Below are positions 31,345-41,260 of a stretch of DNA of 64,000 bases, in pieces (positions within the stretch are counted from its first letter, which is position 1; every line of letters starts with the position of its first letter). A program made the position numbers and the translations under genes. A model generated the notes under the pieces. That model searched no databases. It was not told the origin of the DNA and saw only the letters and a program-made list of their open reading frames with translations. The stretch spans positions 54,631 to 118,630 of the forward strand of contig JAGAJP010000066.1 of NCBI GenBank assembly GCA_017626045.1. Direction: 5' to 3'. The DNA comes from Muribaculaceae bacterium (GTDB lineage: Bacteria; Bacteroidota; Bacteroidia; Bacteroidales; Muribaculaceae).

Positions 31345-32286
31345 ATGTCGAAAATAAAAGTTCTGATAATAGGATCCGGTCCCGCCGGATATACCGCCGG
31401 CATTTATGCCGGGCGTGCAAATCTGTCGCCGGTTATTTATGAAGGCAATCAGCCCGGCGGACAACTCACCCAAACCACTGAGATAGAGAATTTCCCCGGT
31501 TATCCCAAAGGTATCGGAGGAATGGAGATGATGGACGAACTGCGTATGCAGGCTGAGCGTTTCGGCGCCACCGTCATTCCCCGTAACATCGAAAGCATTG
31601 ACCTCTCAAAACGTCCTTTCATTGCGAAAGACGACCGCGGTGAGGAAGTGATAGCAGAGTCGGTGATCGTCTGCACCGGCGCAAGCGCCAAATATCTTGG
31701 CCTTGACGACGAAAAGAAATATCAAGGCATGGGCGTGAGCGCATGCGCTGTCTGCGACGGTTTCTTCTACCGCAAGAAAGACGTGGCGGTAGTGGGTGGC
31801 GGCGACACCGCATGCGAGGAGGCTCTATATCTCTCGTCGCTCTGCCGTAAGGTGTATCTCGTGGTCAGAAAACCATATCTCCGTGCAAGCGACGTGATGC
31901 GCCGCCGTGTGGTGGACGCTCCCAACATCGAGATTCTTTTCGAATGCAACGTCACCGGTCTCTTCGGTGAAGACGTCGTGGAAGGCGCTCATGTGGTGAG
32001 GGCTGTCGGTACTCCCGAGGAAGACCATTTCGACATAAAGATCGACGGTTTCTTCTTAGGTATAGGACATCATCCCAACACCGCGTTCCTCAACGGACAA
32101 CTCGAGGTTGACGCCGAAGGCTACATAAAGGTGGACGGTGCCACTACCCGTACCAACGTAGAGGGCGTGTTTGCCGCCGGCGACGTAGCGGACCCGCGTT
32201 ACCGTCAGGCTATCGTGGCAGCCGGTTCAGGCGCAAAGGCTGCTCTTGATGCCGAGAAATTCCTCACTGACCATTCGGAACTGTAA
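31345..32286 (+). CDS. trxB: Thioredoxin-disulfide reductase
   Basis: FAD-dependent enzyme that passes electrons from NADPH to thioredoxin. The 313-residue protein has the FAD-binding IIGSGPAGYTAGIYAGRA, the redox-active CAVCDG (Cys about 134 and 137), the NADPH-binding VAVVGGGDTACEEALYLS and the C-terminal FAD motif GVFAAGDVADPRYRQ. The length is normal. Its partner TrxA is encoded at 47435-47746. The next gene starts 11 bases downstream. Confidence 0.97.
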   Translation: MSKIKVLIIGSGPAGYTAGIYAGRANLSPVIYEGNQPGGQLTQTTEIENFPGYPKGIGGMEMMDELRMQAERFGATVIPRNIESIDLSKRPFIAKDDRGEEVIAESVIVCTGASAKYLGLDDEKKYQGMGVSACAVCDGFFYRKKDVAVVGGGDTACEEALYLSSLCRKVYLVVRKPYLRASDVMRRRVVDAPNIEILFECNVTGLFGEDVVEGAHVVRAVGTPEEDHFDIKIDGFFLGIGHHPNTAFLNGQLEVDAEGYIKVDGATTRTNVEGVFAAGDVADPRYRQAIVAAGSGAKAALDAEKFLTDHSEL

Positions 32287-32297
32287 AAAGCCTGCGT

Positions 32298-32741
32298 ATG
32301 GCAACCGACTGTAATACCACAGACCTCGAAAAACAAACCAAACTGGACCGCCGTTATCTGAGAATGGCGGCTATTTGGAGCGAGAACTCCTATTGCCGAC
32401 GCCGGCAGGTAGGTGCCCTCATTGTCAGGGACAATATGATTATATCCGACGGCTACAACGGTACCCCGGCGGGTTTCCCGAACATTTGCGAGGAAAATGA
32501 CGTTACCTTCCCGTATGTGCTGCACGCCGAGGCTAACGCCATAACGAAGGTGGCGCGTAGCAATAACTCAAGCGAGGGCGCTACACTTTATGTCACGGCA
32601 TCGCCCTGTATGGAATGCAGCAAACTGATTATCCAGGCGGGTATCAAGAGGGTGGTGTTTTCCGACCTGTATAGAATACGCGACGGTCTCGACCTTCTGC
32701 AGCGTGCCGGTATCGAAGTGGTACACATGCCGCTTGCTTAA
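32298..32741 (+). CDS. dCMP deaminase family protein (ComEB type)
   Basis: A 147-residue zinc deaminase probably converting dCMP to dUMP for thymidylate synthesis. The zinc site and catalytic Glu are in VLHAEANAI (about residue 76), and the second zinc motif is SPCMECSKLIIQAG (about 103). CRRRQVGALIVRDN and DGYNGTPAGFPN are the usual substrate-binding segments of this family. It follows trxB by 11 bases, suggesting one transcript with a shared link to deoxynucleotide supply. Confidence 0.92.
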   Translation: MATDCNTTDLEKQTKLDRRYLRMAAIWSENSYCRRRQVGALIVRDNMIISDGYNGTPAGFPNICEENDVTFPYVLHAEANAITKVARSNNSSEGATLYVTASPCMECSKLIIQAGIKRVVFSDLYRIRDGLDLLQRAGIEVVHMPLA

Positions 32742-32783
32742 TTTATAGGACCTTTCTGAGAGCGTGTCTCATTAGATAGTAAG

Positions 32784-34400
32784 ATGAACAGAAAAAGGAA
32801 TATTGGATTTGTCCTGATACCGCTCGTGCTTGCAATAGGCATCGTCGGCGGTATCTTTATCGGTAAATATATGTCGATAAGCAGAGTGTCACCGGCCGAG
32901 GCGAAACTCCGCACAATCGCCGACCTGATAGAGAATGAGTATGTCGACGATGTGGATGTTGACTCTCTGTTGGCATCTGTCGTGCCCGACTTGCTGGCAG
33001 GTCTCGACCCCCATTCGGTATATATGTCGGCTGAGGAACTGGTCAGCACCAACGAGGACATGGACGGTCATTTCTCTGGTGTCGGTGTGTCGTTTCAGAT
33101 TGTGAACGACTCCGTGGTTGTGGTGGAGGTCATAGCGGGTGGTCCCGCCGAGAAAGCCGGCATCCTCAACGGCGACAAGATAGTTCAGGCAAACGATTCT
33201 TCTATCACCGGAAAGAAGGCTACGCAAGACAATGTATTCAAGACCTTGCGCGGCCCCAAGGGAAGCAAGGTGGCTCTGAAGGTGAAGCGGTCCAATTCCG
33301 CCAAGCTCCTCAGTTTCGACGTTGTCCGCGACGATATTCCCGTCAATACTGTCGATGCCGTGTATATGGCGGATGAGAAGAACGGTATAGGTTACCTCAA
33401 GGTGTCGAAATTCGGTAGAAATACTTATGAGGAGTTCATGCAGGCTATCTCGCAGCTCCGCGGGCAGGGTGCGAAAAGTCTTATCGTGGACCTGCGCGGC
33501 AATGTGGGCGGTTTCCTCGACCAGGTGATTCTGATGGCAAATGAATTCCTGCCCGAAGACCGAATAATAGTCAGCACAAACGGGAAGCTCGTCGAAAACA
33601 AAAGCATAGCCATGACCGACGGCAACGGACGGTTTCAGAAGATGCCGCTGACAGTGCTGATGGACGAGTATTCGGCTTCGGCTTCGGAGATTTTCGCCGG
33701 TGCCATGCAAGACAATGACCGCGGTCTCGTGGTGGGACGCCGCTCATTTGGCAAAGGCCTCGTGCAGCATCAGATCGAACTCCCGGACAGTTCGGCTATC
33801 AGACTTACTGTGGCTCGTTACTACACACCTTCCGGCAGATGCATACAGAAACCCTACGAGAGGGGAGAAGACGGCAAGTATGTGCTCGACATTTATGACC
33901 GATATCAGCATGGCGAGTTCTACAATGCCGACAGCATAAAACTCGACAAGAGCAAACTCTATCTCACCAACGGTGGAAGGAAGGTCTACGGTGGCGGCGG
34001 AATCATGCCGGATGTATTCGTGCCGGAAGATACCACCGGCTACACTTCATACTATGTCAGCGTAAGCAATCAGGGTCTCATCACCAAGTATGCCATGCAG
34101 GTGACCGACAGATACCGCGAGCTGACGAAAAACGTGAAGACTACTGATGAACTGTACCGCGTGATTCCGCGCGACCAGACTCTCCTCGAGGGTTTCGTGG
34201 AGTTCGCCACGAAAAACGGTGTGCCCGCGCGCTGGTATTATATAAATAAGAGCCGTCCGCTAATCCTAAACCTTCTGAAGGCGCAGATTGCAAGAAACGT
34301 TCTCGGATATTCCGGTCTTATCCAGACCCTAAACGAGGAAGACGAGACTGTGCAGAAGGCGCTGGAACTGACCAGAGACGGCAAGAACCTTAAACTATAA
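32784..34400 (+). CDS. S41 family C-terminal processing peptidase
   Basis: A 538-residue envelope protease. It has an N-terminal membrane anchor (FVLIPLVLAIGIVGGIFIGK), a PDZ domain (GVGVSFQIVNDSVVVVEVIA, then GGPAEKAGILNGDKIVQAND), and the catalytic Ser in DEYSASASEIFAGAM (about 297). The Lys lies in RRSFGKGLVQ (about 323), about 25 residues away, as expected for a Ser-Lys dyad. It resembles CtpA/Prc-type proteases that trim envelope proteins. The following gene begins 7 bases after its stop. Confidence 0.93.
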   Translation: MNRKRNIGFVLIPLVLAIGIVGGIFIGKYMSISRVSPAEAKLRTIADLIENEYVDDVDVDSLLASVVPDLLAGLDPHSVYMSAEELVSTNEDMDGHFSGVGVSFQIVNDSVVVVEVIAGGPAEKAGILNGDKIVQANDSSITGKKATQDNVFKTLRGPKGSKVALKVKRSNSAKLLSFDVVRDDIPVNTVDAVYMADEKNGIGYLKVSKFGRNTYEEFMQAISQLRGQGAKSLIVDLRGNVGGFLDQVILMANEFLPEDRIIVSTNGKLVENKSIAMTDGNGRFQKMPLTVLMDEYSASASEIFAGAMQDNDRGLVVGRRSFGKGLVQHQIELPDSSAIRLTVARYYTPSGRCIQKPYERGEDGKYVLDIYDRYQHGEFYNADSIKLDKSKLYLTNGGRKVYGGGGIMPDVFVPEDTTGYTSYYVSVSNQGLITKYAMQVTDRYRELTKNVKTTDELYRVIPRDQTLLEGFVEFATKNGVPARWYYINKSRPLILNLLKAQIARNVLGYSGLIQTLNEEDETVQKALELTRDGKNLKL

Positions 34401-34407
34401 TTTAAAC

Positions 34408-34950
34408 ATGGAAAAATCCGACATTCGTAGAAAGATGAAGAATCTCCGCCTGATGCTCTCCGAAATGGAAAAGGAGTCGGCGGCAGACGAGGTGTTCTCA
34501 AAACTTGAGCAGACGGCAGCCTTCATGATGGCTGACAACATTCTGATGTATCATTCCCTGCCCGACGAACTATCCACTGTAAGGTTTCTCAGGAAGTGGC
34601 GCGACAGAAAACATTTTTTCCTCCCGAGAGTAAACGGCGTGAATCTCGAGATTCTTCCGTTTGAGGAATCAAGACTCGAACTCGGCGCGTTTCACATTGA
34701 GGAACCGACCGGCAACGACCTCACGGATGTCGACGACATAGAACTTATGGTGATTCCGGCTGTGGCTTTCGACAGGAAAGGAAACAGACTCGGCAGAGGC
34801 AAAGGATTCTACGACAGGCTTCTGAAGACCTCGCGAGCCATAAAGATCGGGGTAGGGTATGAGTTTCAGCTACTCGACGACATTCCCTGCGAGCCTCACG
34901 ACGTGGCGATGGATATGGTGATAACGCAAAAAACTTTGATAAAACTGTAA
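34408..34950 (+). CDS. 5-formyltetrahydrofolate cyclo-ligase
   Basis: A 180-residue enzyme that converts 5-formyl-THF to 5,10-methenyl-THF with ATP, returning stored folate to one-carbon metabolism. Signature segments are IRRKMKNLRLMLSE at the N-terminus, LVIP-type MVIPAVAFDRKGNRLGRGKG followed by FYDRLL, and IKIGVGYEFQLLDDIP. The length is normal. It lies 7 bases after the S41 peptidase gene, so it is probably on that transcript. Confidence 0.93.
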   Translation: MEKSDIRRKMKNLRLMLSEMEKESAADEVFSKLEQTAAFMMADNILMYHSLPDELSTVRFLRKWRDRKHFFLPRVNGVNLEILPFEESRLELGAFHIEEPTGNDLTDVDDIELMVIPAVAFDRKGNRLGRGKGFYDRLLKTSRAIKIGVGYEFQLLDDIPCEPHDVAMDMVITQKTLIKL

Positions 34951-35063
34951 TTTTTGAATACCTTCTGCGTCTTATATGTTAAAGTGGCTCGTCAGAAGTT
35001 ACTTGCCCTGCTTCACGGGAAGCTTGATTTTTGAAATATTATAAACCAACAATATCAACAAGT

Positions 35064-37877
35064 ATGAAAAGACTATCAAGTCTGATGGCGCTGATGCTCG
35101 TATGCATCTTCGCCTTTGCCCAGCAGTTGACGCCGCTGGCTCTAAAACCGGAAGTGAAGACCGGTGTCCTCCCCAACGGGTTGACGTATTATATTCTTCA
35201 CAATGAGCAACCCAAGGAGCGCGCTAACTTCTACATAGCGCAGAAGGTGGGAAGTGCCCTCGAGACTCAGGAGCAGCTCGGACTCGCGCACTTCCTGGAG
35301 CACATGGCGTTTAACGGTATCACCCATTATCCAGGCAAGAACATGCTCAACTATCTGCAGTCGAAAGGTATCCGTTTCGGCGCGGACATCAACGCATATA
35401 CCGGTTTTGACGAGACCGTCTACAACATCAACAATGTAATCACCACCGACAAGCCGCTCATGGACAGCGTGCTTCTCGTGATTCGCGACTGGTGTGACGG
35501 CATCCTTCTCGAGGAGGCTGAGATCGAGGCTGAGCGCGGTGTCATAAATGAAGAGTGGAGACAGCGTAACGACGCTCAGTCAAGAATGTTTGAGGCTGTG
35601 CTTCCCCAGATCTTCTCCGAATACCAGTATCAGCAGACCCCTATCGGCAAGATGGAGGTTGTCATGAACTTCAAGCCCGAGACTCTCCGCGCTTATTATA
35701 AGAAATGGTATCGTCCCGACCAGCAGGGCATCGTAATCGTTGGTGACTTCGACGCCGACGAGATGGAGAAGAAGGTTAAGGAACTTTTCTCTACTGTCAA
35801 ACTTCCTGAAAATCCCGCTCCGCGCGAGTATGTCACCATCAGCGACAACCAGAAGCCCATCTACGCCCACTATGCTGACCCCGAACTCGGCATGACCACA
35901 ATCTACACTATGTTCAAAAGCGATAAGATGCCGCGCGAGATGCGAAACACTGTGGAAGGATACATGTCGGAGGCTCTGATGCAGACTGTGCTCGTGAAGA
36001 TGATCCAGGATCGTCTCGACGAATACTCCAACAATCCCGAGTGCCCTTATTCCGCCGCTCAGGTGATGCTCGGCGACTTCCTTGTTGCCGTTACCAAAGA
36101 CGCATTCACAGTAGTGGTTATTCCCAAGGACGATCCCATCAAGGCATACAAGTCGGCTATGGGTATCGTGACCCGCGCCTGCAAGACCGGTTTCACTCCC
36201 ACAGAGCTTGAGCGCGCCAACGCCGATCTTCTCAATGGTTACGAAAAGTCGTTCAACGAGCGTGACAAGACATACAGCGAGGCTTACGGTCGCGAGCTGA
36301 TTCGTCATTTCATCTCAAACGAGCCCACACCAGGCATCGAGACCGAGCTTAACCTTGCCAAGCAGCTTCTCCCGATGATTCCTGTGGAGGCTTACAACCA
36401 GGTGGCTCAGCAGATCCTTACTCCTGAAAACGAGGTTATCCTCGTCAGCGAGCCGATTGTTCCCAACAAAAAACTACTTGAGGAGGCTGAGATGGTAGAG
36501 GCTCTTCAGGCTACTCTCAACGACAAGTATGAGGCTTATGTCGACGAGGTGATCACAGAGCCCCTTATCGCAAAACTTCCCGCTCCCGGAAGCGTGAAGG
36601 CTGTGAAGGACAACGCCCAGATGGGAACTAAGGAATTCACACTCTCCAATGGCGTGAAGGTGATTCTGAAGACTACAGACTTCAAGGCTGACGAAATTAA
36701 GTTGGAGGCTTTCCGCAAAGGTGGCAAGCAGGCTTACTCAAAAGACCAGGCAGCAAACATCAATGTCATCAATCTTGCCGTCGAACTTTCAAAACTCGGC
36801 AACTTTGACGTCAACAAGATGAAGAAATATCTCGTTGGAAAGACAGTTTCTCTCGGTTATTCGCTCAACAACTACACCGACATGCTCGAGGGTAGCTCAA
36901 GCGTAAAGGATTTCGGCACTCTGATGGAACTCATCTACGCTTATTTCACCGAGCTGAATCCTGACCCCGTGACCTATCAGGCACAGGTTGACCAGATCAA
37001 GCCGATTCTCGCTAATCAGGAGACTCTTCCCGACTTTGTCTTCAACAAGCACCTCAACGCCGCCATGTATGGCAACAATCCCCTCATGGCTACTCTCGAC
37101 GCAGCTTCTCTTGATAAAGCTAATTACGATGAGATGCTCGCTATCGCCAAGAAGTCGATGGAGAACGCAGCTGACTATACTTTCGTTTTCGTCGGCAATG
37201 TGGACGAGGCTACCATCAAGCCGCTCCTCGAGCAGTATATCGCTTCTCTTCCTTCAAAGGGTAAACCTTCTGATGCCAAAGTCGTGACAGACATCAACAC
37301 CGTTACCGGCAAGGTGCTCGACAAGTTCGACTATGACATGCAGTCTCCCTCTACTACTGTCGCAAATGTCTTCACCGGAAACAATCTCAAGTGGGACATC
37401 AAGAACAGCATTATGGTTGACCTCATGGGTGACGTTCTCGACATGATCTTCATCGAGACCCTGCGTGAGGACGAGGGCGGCACATACGGCGCTTCCGTTT
37501 CCGCAAGCTATAATTTCTCCAACAACATCTGGAGACTCTTCTACTACTATAAGACCGCCGAAGATAAACTCGAGCGTCTCGAGGCTCGTGCCGACAAGGA
37601 ACTCAACGACCTTCTCAACAACGGTGCCAAGGCTGACCATTTCAACAAAGTGAAGGAAGCCGCCATCAAGCAGTATGAGATCAATTCCAGAACCAACAGC
37701 TACTGGACCGGAAGCATCATGAATGCCGAGAGAGGATACAACACATACGCAGGATACATCGAAGCTCTCCAGAGCCTGACTCTCGATGAGTTCAACAAGT
37801 TCCTCAAGAGTGTCTACAACGGCAAGAACCACGTAGAGGTTATCATGGTGGGCAAGCAGGCAGCAGACGCAAAGTGA
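35064..37877 (+). CDS. Secreted M16 (pitrilysin-type) zinc metallopeptidase
   Basis: A 937-residue two-lobed protease. A signal peptide (MKRLSSLMALMLVCIFAFAQ) leads into LTPLALKPEVKTGVLPNGLT. The inverted zinc motif HFLEHMAFNG (HxxEH, about 76-80) and the distal Glu region GVINEEWRQRND make the N-terminal half catalytic. The C-terminal half is the usual inactive partner lobe (EFTLSNGVKVILKTTDF). It probably degrades peptides in the periplasm. An in-frame ATG at 35031 would put extra residues before the signal peptide, so 35064 is chosen. Confidence 0.94.
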   Translation: MKRLSSLMALMLVCIFAFAQQLTPLALKPEVKTGVLPNGLTYYILHNEQPKERANFYIAQKVGSALETQEQLGLAHFLEHMAFNGITHYPGKNMLNYLQSKGIRFGADINAYTGFDETVYNINNVITTDKPLMDSVLLVIRDWCDGILLEEAEIEAERGVINEEWRQRNDAQSRMFEAVLPQIFSEYQYQQTPIGKMEVVMNFKPETLRAYYKKWYRPDQQGIVIVGDFDADEMEKKVKELFSTVKLPENPAPREYVTISDNQKPIYAHYADPELGMTTIYTMFKSDKMPREMRNTVEGYMSEALMQTVLVKMIQDRLDEYSNNPECPYSAAQVMLGDFLVAVTKDAFTVVVIPKDDPIKAYKSAMGIVTRACKTGFTPTELERANADLLNGYEKSFNERDKTYSEAYGRELIRHFISNEPTPGIETELNLAKQLLPMIPVEAYNQVAQQILTPENEVILVSEPIVPNKKLLEEAEMVEALQATLNDKYEAYVDEVITEPLIAKLPAPGSVKAVKDNAQMGTKEFTLSNGVKVILKTTDFKADEIKLEAFRKGGKQAYSKDQAANINVINLAVELSKLGNFDVNKMKKYLVGKTVSLGYSLNNYTDMLEGSSSVKDFGTLMELIYAYFTELNPDPVTYQAQVDQIKPILANQETLPDFVFNKHLNAAMYGNNPLMATLDAASLDKANYDEMLAIAKKSMENAADYTFVFVGNVDEATIKPLLEQYIASLPSKGKPSDAKVVTDINTVTGKVLDKFDYDMQSPSTTVANVFTGNNLKWDIKNSIMVDLMGDVLDMIFIETLREDEGGTYGASVSASYNFSNNIWRLFYYYKTAEDKLERLEARADKELNDLLNNGAKADHFNKVKEAAIKQYEINSRTNSYWTGSIMNAERGYNTYAGYIEALQSLTLDEFNKFLKSVYNGKNHVEVIMVGKQAADAK

Positions 37878-37922
37878 TTCAGATGATCGAAACGTCAGTT
37901 AACTACAATTAATTATTATAGT

Positions 37923-37951
37923 CGGGAATCCGGAACAGTTCCGGGTTCCCG
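37923..37951. terminator. Strong hairpin between the M16 and M3 peptidase genes
   Basis: CGGGAATCCGGAAC pairs with GTTCCGGGTTCCCG with one G-T wobble. There is no T-run; it ends 11 bases before the next ATG. It may weaken read-through or affect translation of the M3 gene. Confidence 0.5.
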
Positions 37952-37962
37952 CATGTGTATCT

Positions 37963-40107
37963 ATGAAGAAACAGATTTTTATAATGTTAGCAGCATCAGC
38001 TATGGCAGCAGGCGCGGTTCACGCCCATGCGCAGAACGCAAGCAGCAATCCCGTAATAGCCCCTTCGGGACTGCCTCACAATGTGATTCCGTTTGACAAA
38101 ATCACTGCCGCAGACCTCGAGTCTGCAGTTAAGGAGGGCATAGAGTATCAGAACAAGGCGATTGACGCCATCGTGAGACAGCGCTCGATGCCTACTTTCG
38201 AGAACACTATCGTGGCTCTCGACAGGAGCAGCTGGGAACTGAACAGGGCTATCCTCGCGCTCTCAAACCTTGAGGGTGCCTGCGGCGACGAGGCGTATCA
38301 GAAGGCAATGCAGAACGTCACTCCGCTTTTGTCACAGCACAGCGCCAACATTCTGCTCAACGAAGCTCTTTTCAACAGGATAAAGACCGTGTATGAAAAC
38401 CGAGACAAGGACACTTCCCTCACTCCTGAAGACAAGAGACTTATTACCGAGACCTACGATTCCTTCGCCGATAACGGAGCTTCCCTCCAGGGCAAGGACC
38501 GCGACCGATACCGTGCTCTTAATGCTGAACTCAGTGACCTTAACCTTAAGTTCTCGCAAAACGTGACCAACGGCATGAAAGACAAGAGCCGCCGTATGTT
38601 TATCACTGAGGAGGAGACAGCGGGTCTGCCGGAGTCTATCAAGACCGCCGCAAAGGCTGAGGCGGACGCCGCACTCGAGGAGGAAGGTAAAGCCAACGAC
38701 AAGGGTCTATATCTTATAACAGTCTTCTATCCCTCTTACTCTCCTTTCATGAAATATGCCGACAACAGGGCTCTACGCGAGAAGCTCTATCGCCTTTACA
38801 CTTCACGCAACATGGACGGTGAGTTCTCGAACATGGAGATTCTAAAGGATATCGCAAACGTGCGTCTTGAGATTGCAAGACTTCTCGGTCATGACAACTT
38901 CGCACAATACAACCTCAGCCACACGATGGCGGCGAAGCCGGAGACTGTCATGGAATTTCTCGGCAACCTGAAGGATGCCTACATCGAACCGATGAAGAAG
39001 GAGATTGAGGAGATTCAGCAGTTCGCCCGCAAGTCGCAGGGCAATGATTTCGTCCTGATGCCGTGGGACTATTCATACTGGTCTGACAAACTCAAAAACG
39101 AGAAGTATGCCTTCAACGATGAGGACATGAAGCCGTATTTCGAACTCAACAACACCATCAACGGTGTCTTCGGACTCGCGACGAAACTTTTCGGCTATAA
39201 GTTTAAAAAGAATAAGAATATTCCCGTCTACCATCCCGATGCGGAGGCTTTCGAGGTGTTTGACAGAAACGGCGACGTGCTCGGAGTGATATATACCGAT
39301 TTCTATTATCGTCCCGGCAAAGGTTCAGGTGCGTGGATGACGGAATTCAACACCGAGACTAAGGATGACGAAGGTAATCGCAATGTCCCTGTGGTTTCGA
39401 TTGTGATGAACTTCTCCAAACCTGTGGGCGACAACCCCGTCCTGTTGACTCCCGATGAGGTCGAGACTTTCCTCCACGAGTTTGGCCATGCCCTCCACGG
39501 ACTCAGTTCCCAGGCTAAATATTCGAGCCTCAGCGGTACAAACGTATATCATGATTTCGTGGAACTCTTCTCTCAGTTTAACGAGAATTATCTCACCGAG
39601 AAAGAATTCCTCGACACTTTCGCCAAGCATTATAAGACCGGCAAGAAGATACCTAAGGAACTCCTTCAGAAATTTGTTGACTCGTCCCGCTTCGGTGCGG
39701 CATACGCCTGCATGAGGCAGCTCGGATTCGGTTATATCGATATGGCATACCACACGATCGAGACTCCGCTGCGCGCATCTCAGGATATCGCGCAGTTCGA
39801 GAAGAAGGCGATGGAGCCGGTAATGATTTTCGATGCAGTCGACGGTTGTCTGACCTCTCCTCAGTTCGGCCATATATTCTCGGGCGGATACGCTGCCGGC
39901 TACTATGGCTACAAATGGGCCGAGGCTCTTGACGCGGATGCTTTCGCGGCTTTCAAGGAAAACGGTATCTTCGACCGTAAGACTGCCGACAAATATCACA
40001 AGATGCTTGAGGCGGGCGGCACTGTCGACCCGATGGAGCTTTACATCGAATTCCGTGGCAAGAAACCCACAGTCGACGCTCTCATGGTGCGTGACGGAAT
40101 CAAATAA
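37963..40107 (+). CDS. dcp: M3 family peptidyl-dipeptidase
   Basis: A 714-residue zinc peptidase of the Dcp/oligopeptidase A type, removing dipeptides from C-termini. The signal peptide MKKQIFIMLAASAMAAGAVH puts it in the envelope. The zinc motif is FLHEFGHALHGLSSQ (about 504-510), with the downstream Glu in VYHDFVELFSQFNEN. YTDFYYRPGKGSGAWMTEF is also typical of Dcp. It directly follows the M16 peptidase gene; both would take part in peptide breakdown in the periplasm, matching the protein/histidine-using metabolism hinted at by the hut genes. Confidence 0.93.
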   Translation: MKKQIFIMLAASAMAAGAVHAHAQNASSNPVIAPSGLPHNVIPFDKITAADLESAVKEGIEYQNKAIDAIVRQRSMPTFENTIVALDRSSWELNRAILALSNLEGACGDEAYQKAMQNVTPLLSQHSANILLNEALFNRIKTVYENRDKDTSLTPEDKRLITETYDSFADNGASLQGKDRDRYRALNAELSDLNLKFSQNVTNGMKDKSRRMFITEEETAGLPESIKTAAKAEADAALEEEGKANDKGLYLITVFYPSYSPFMKYADNRALREKLYRLYTSRNMDGEFSNMEILKDIANVRLEIARLLGHDNFAQYNLSHTMAAKPETVMEFLGNLKDAYIEPMKKEIEEIQQFARKSQGNDFVLMPWDYSYWSDKLKNEKYAFNDEDMKPYFELNNTINGVFGLATKLFGYKFKKNKNIPVYHPDAEAFEVFDRNGDVLGVIYTDFYYRPGKGSGAWMTEFNTETKDDEGNRNVPVVSIVMNFSKPVGDNPVLLTPDEVETFLHEFGHALHGLSSQAKYSSLSGTNVYHDFVELFSQFNENYLTEKEFLDTFAKHYKTGKKIPKELLQKFVDSSRFGAAYACMRQLGFGYIDMAYHTIETPLRASQDIAQFEKKAMEPVMIFDAVDGCLTSPQFGHIFSGGYAAGYYGYKWAEALDADAFAAFKENGIFDRKTADKYHKMLEAGGTVDPMELYIEFRGKKPTVDALMVRDGIK

Positions 40108-40144
40108 TCACATTCCGTAAGCGCTCTTGATTCGAAAAAAGAAT

Positions 40145-40169
40145 GCCCCGGCGGTCATACCGTCGGGGC
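40145..40169. terminator. Terminator between the M3 peptidase gene and rpoD
   Basis: GCCCCGGCGGT pairs with ACCGTCGGGGC (one wobble), followed by GACTTTTC on the plus strand. It sits between two convergent genes and probably ends the M3 transcript. Confidence 0.75.
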
Positions 40170-40216
40170 GACTTTTCATAGTACAAAACAACAAAATAAA
40201 TATTATGAAAAAGTAT

Positions 40217-41077
40217 TTATTCTCCAAGGTAACTTTTGAGGAGTTTGCTCTTCTGGCCTTTAAGGCGGCGTATTGCCTTCTCCTTTATCTGGCGCACGCG
40301 TTCGCGAGTCAGGTCAAATTTGGTGCCGATTTCTTCGAGAGTCATCTCCTGACATCCTATGCCGAAAAACATCTTGATTATCTCGCGCTCCCTGTCGTAA
40401 AGCTGGCGCAGAGCCCTGTCCACTTCCTTTGAAAGAGACTCCTGTGTGAGCGATGCGTCGGCGCTGGGGCTGTCGTCGTTGGGAAGTACGTCAAGCAGTG
40501 AGTTGTCTTCTCCTTCCACAAACGGTGCGTCTACCGATATATGTCTGCCGCTCACCTTAAGGGTGTCGGAAATCTTGTCGACTGGTATGTCAAGACGCTC
40601 CGCAAGTTCTTCCGGCGAAGGCCTGCGTTCGTTTTCCTGTTCGAATTTGGATAGTTCCTTGCTGATTTTGTTGAGCGACCCTACCTGATTGAGCGGCAGG
40701 CGCACGATCCTGCTCTGCTCTGCGAGAGCCTGAAGGATTGACTGGCGTATCCACCATACGGCATAGGATATGAACTTGAAACCACGAGTTTCGTCAAATT
40801 TCTGCGCCGCACGTATCAGTCCCAGATTACCCTCGTCGATGAGGTCGGGAAGACTCAGTCCCTGATTCTGATACTGCTTTGCTACAGAGACGACAAATCT
40901 CAGATTGGCCTTTGTCAATTTCTCCAAGGCCGCCTTGTCTCCTTTCTTAATCCTCTGCGCCAGTTCCACTTCCTCTGCTACGGATATCAGTTCTTCACGT
41001 CCGATTTCCTGCAGATACTTGTCAAGCGAGGCGCTCTCTCGATTAGTAATTGATTTGGTTATCTTTAACTGTCTCAT
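40217..41077 (-). CDS. rpoD: Primary RNA polymerase sigma factor
   Basis: Housekeeping sigma factor of 286 residues. Region 1.1 and the long insert found in E. coli are missing, as is typical for Bacteroidetes. Seen in order: [16 protein letters not shown] (1.2), [20 protein letters not shown] and [19 protein letters not shown] (2.1-2.2), [19 protein letters not shown] (2.3-2.4), the region 3 helices, and [20 protein letters not shown] (4.2). The factor should read the TTTG/TAnnTTTG promoters listed throughout this window. Its own promoter is at 41098-41129. Confidence 0.97.
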   Translation of the reverse strand: MRQLKITKSITNRESASLDKYLQEIGREELISVAEEVELAQRIKKGDKAALEKLTKANLRFVVSVAKQYQNQGLSLPDLIDEGNLGLIRAAQKFDETRGFKFISYAVWWIRQSILQALAEQSRIVRLPLNQVGSLNKISKELSKFEQENERRPSPEELAERLDIPVDKISDTLKVSGRHISVDAPFVEGEDNSLLDVLPNDDSPSADASLTQESLSKEVDRALRQLYDREREIIKMFFGIGCQEMTLEEIGTKFDLTRERVRQIKEKAIRRLKGQKSKLLKSYLGE

Positions 41078-41097
41078 ATAGTTTACTCAAAATTACA

Positions 41098-41129
41098 CAA
41101 AATTAATGCTTTTTTTTCAGATACACAAA
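41098..41129 (-). promoter_or_regulatory. Promoter of rpoD
   Basis: On the minus strand TTTG (41126-41129) and TAATTTTG (41098-41105) are 20 bases apart. A second TAATTTTG lies at 41088-41095. The start site falls close to the ATG, so the leader is short. Confidence 0.65.
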
Positions 41130-41187
41130 TTTATGCATTAATTTTTCAAAAAAATCTTAGACCTTATGTTACATAAACAATTCAGAA

Positions 41188-41213
41188 ACGCGCCGAGTTG
41201 CTACTCGGCGCGT
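41188..41213. terminator. Terminator hairpin between htrA and rpoD
   Basis: ACGCGCCGAGT pairs perfectly with ACTCGGCGCGT around a 4-base loop. On the minus strand it is followed by TTTCTG, so it can end the HtrA transcript about 50 bases after its stop. Confidence 0.8.
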
Positions 41214-41260
41214 TTCTTCCTTATATTTAACTCTATTTGTCTTTTCAATCTAAGAATTTG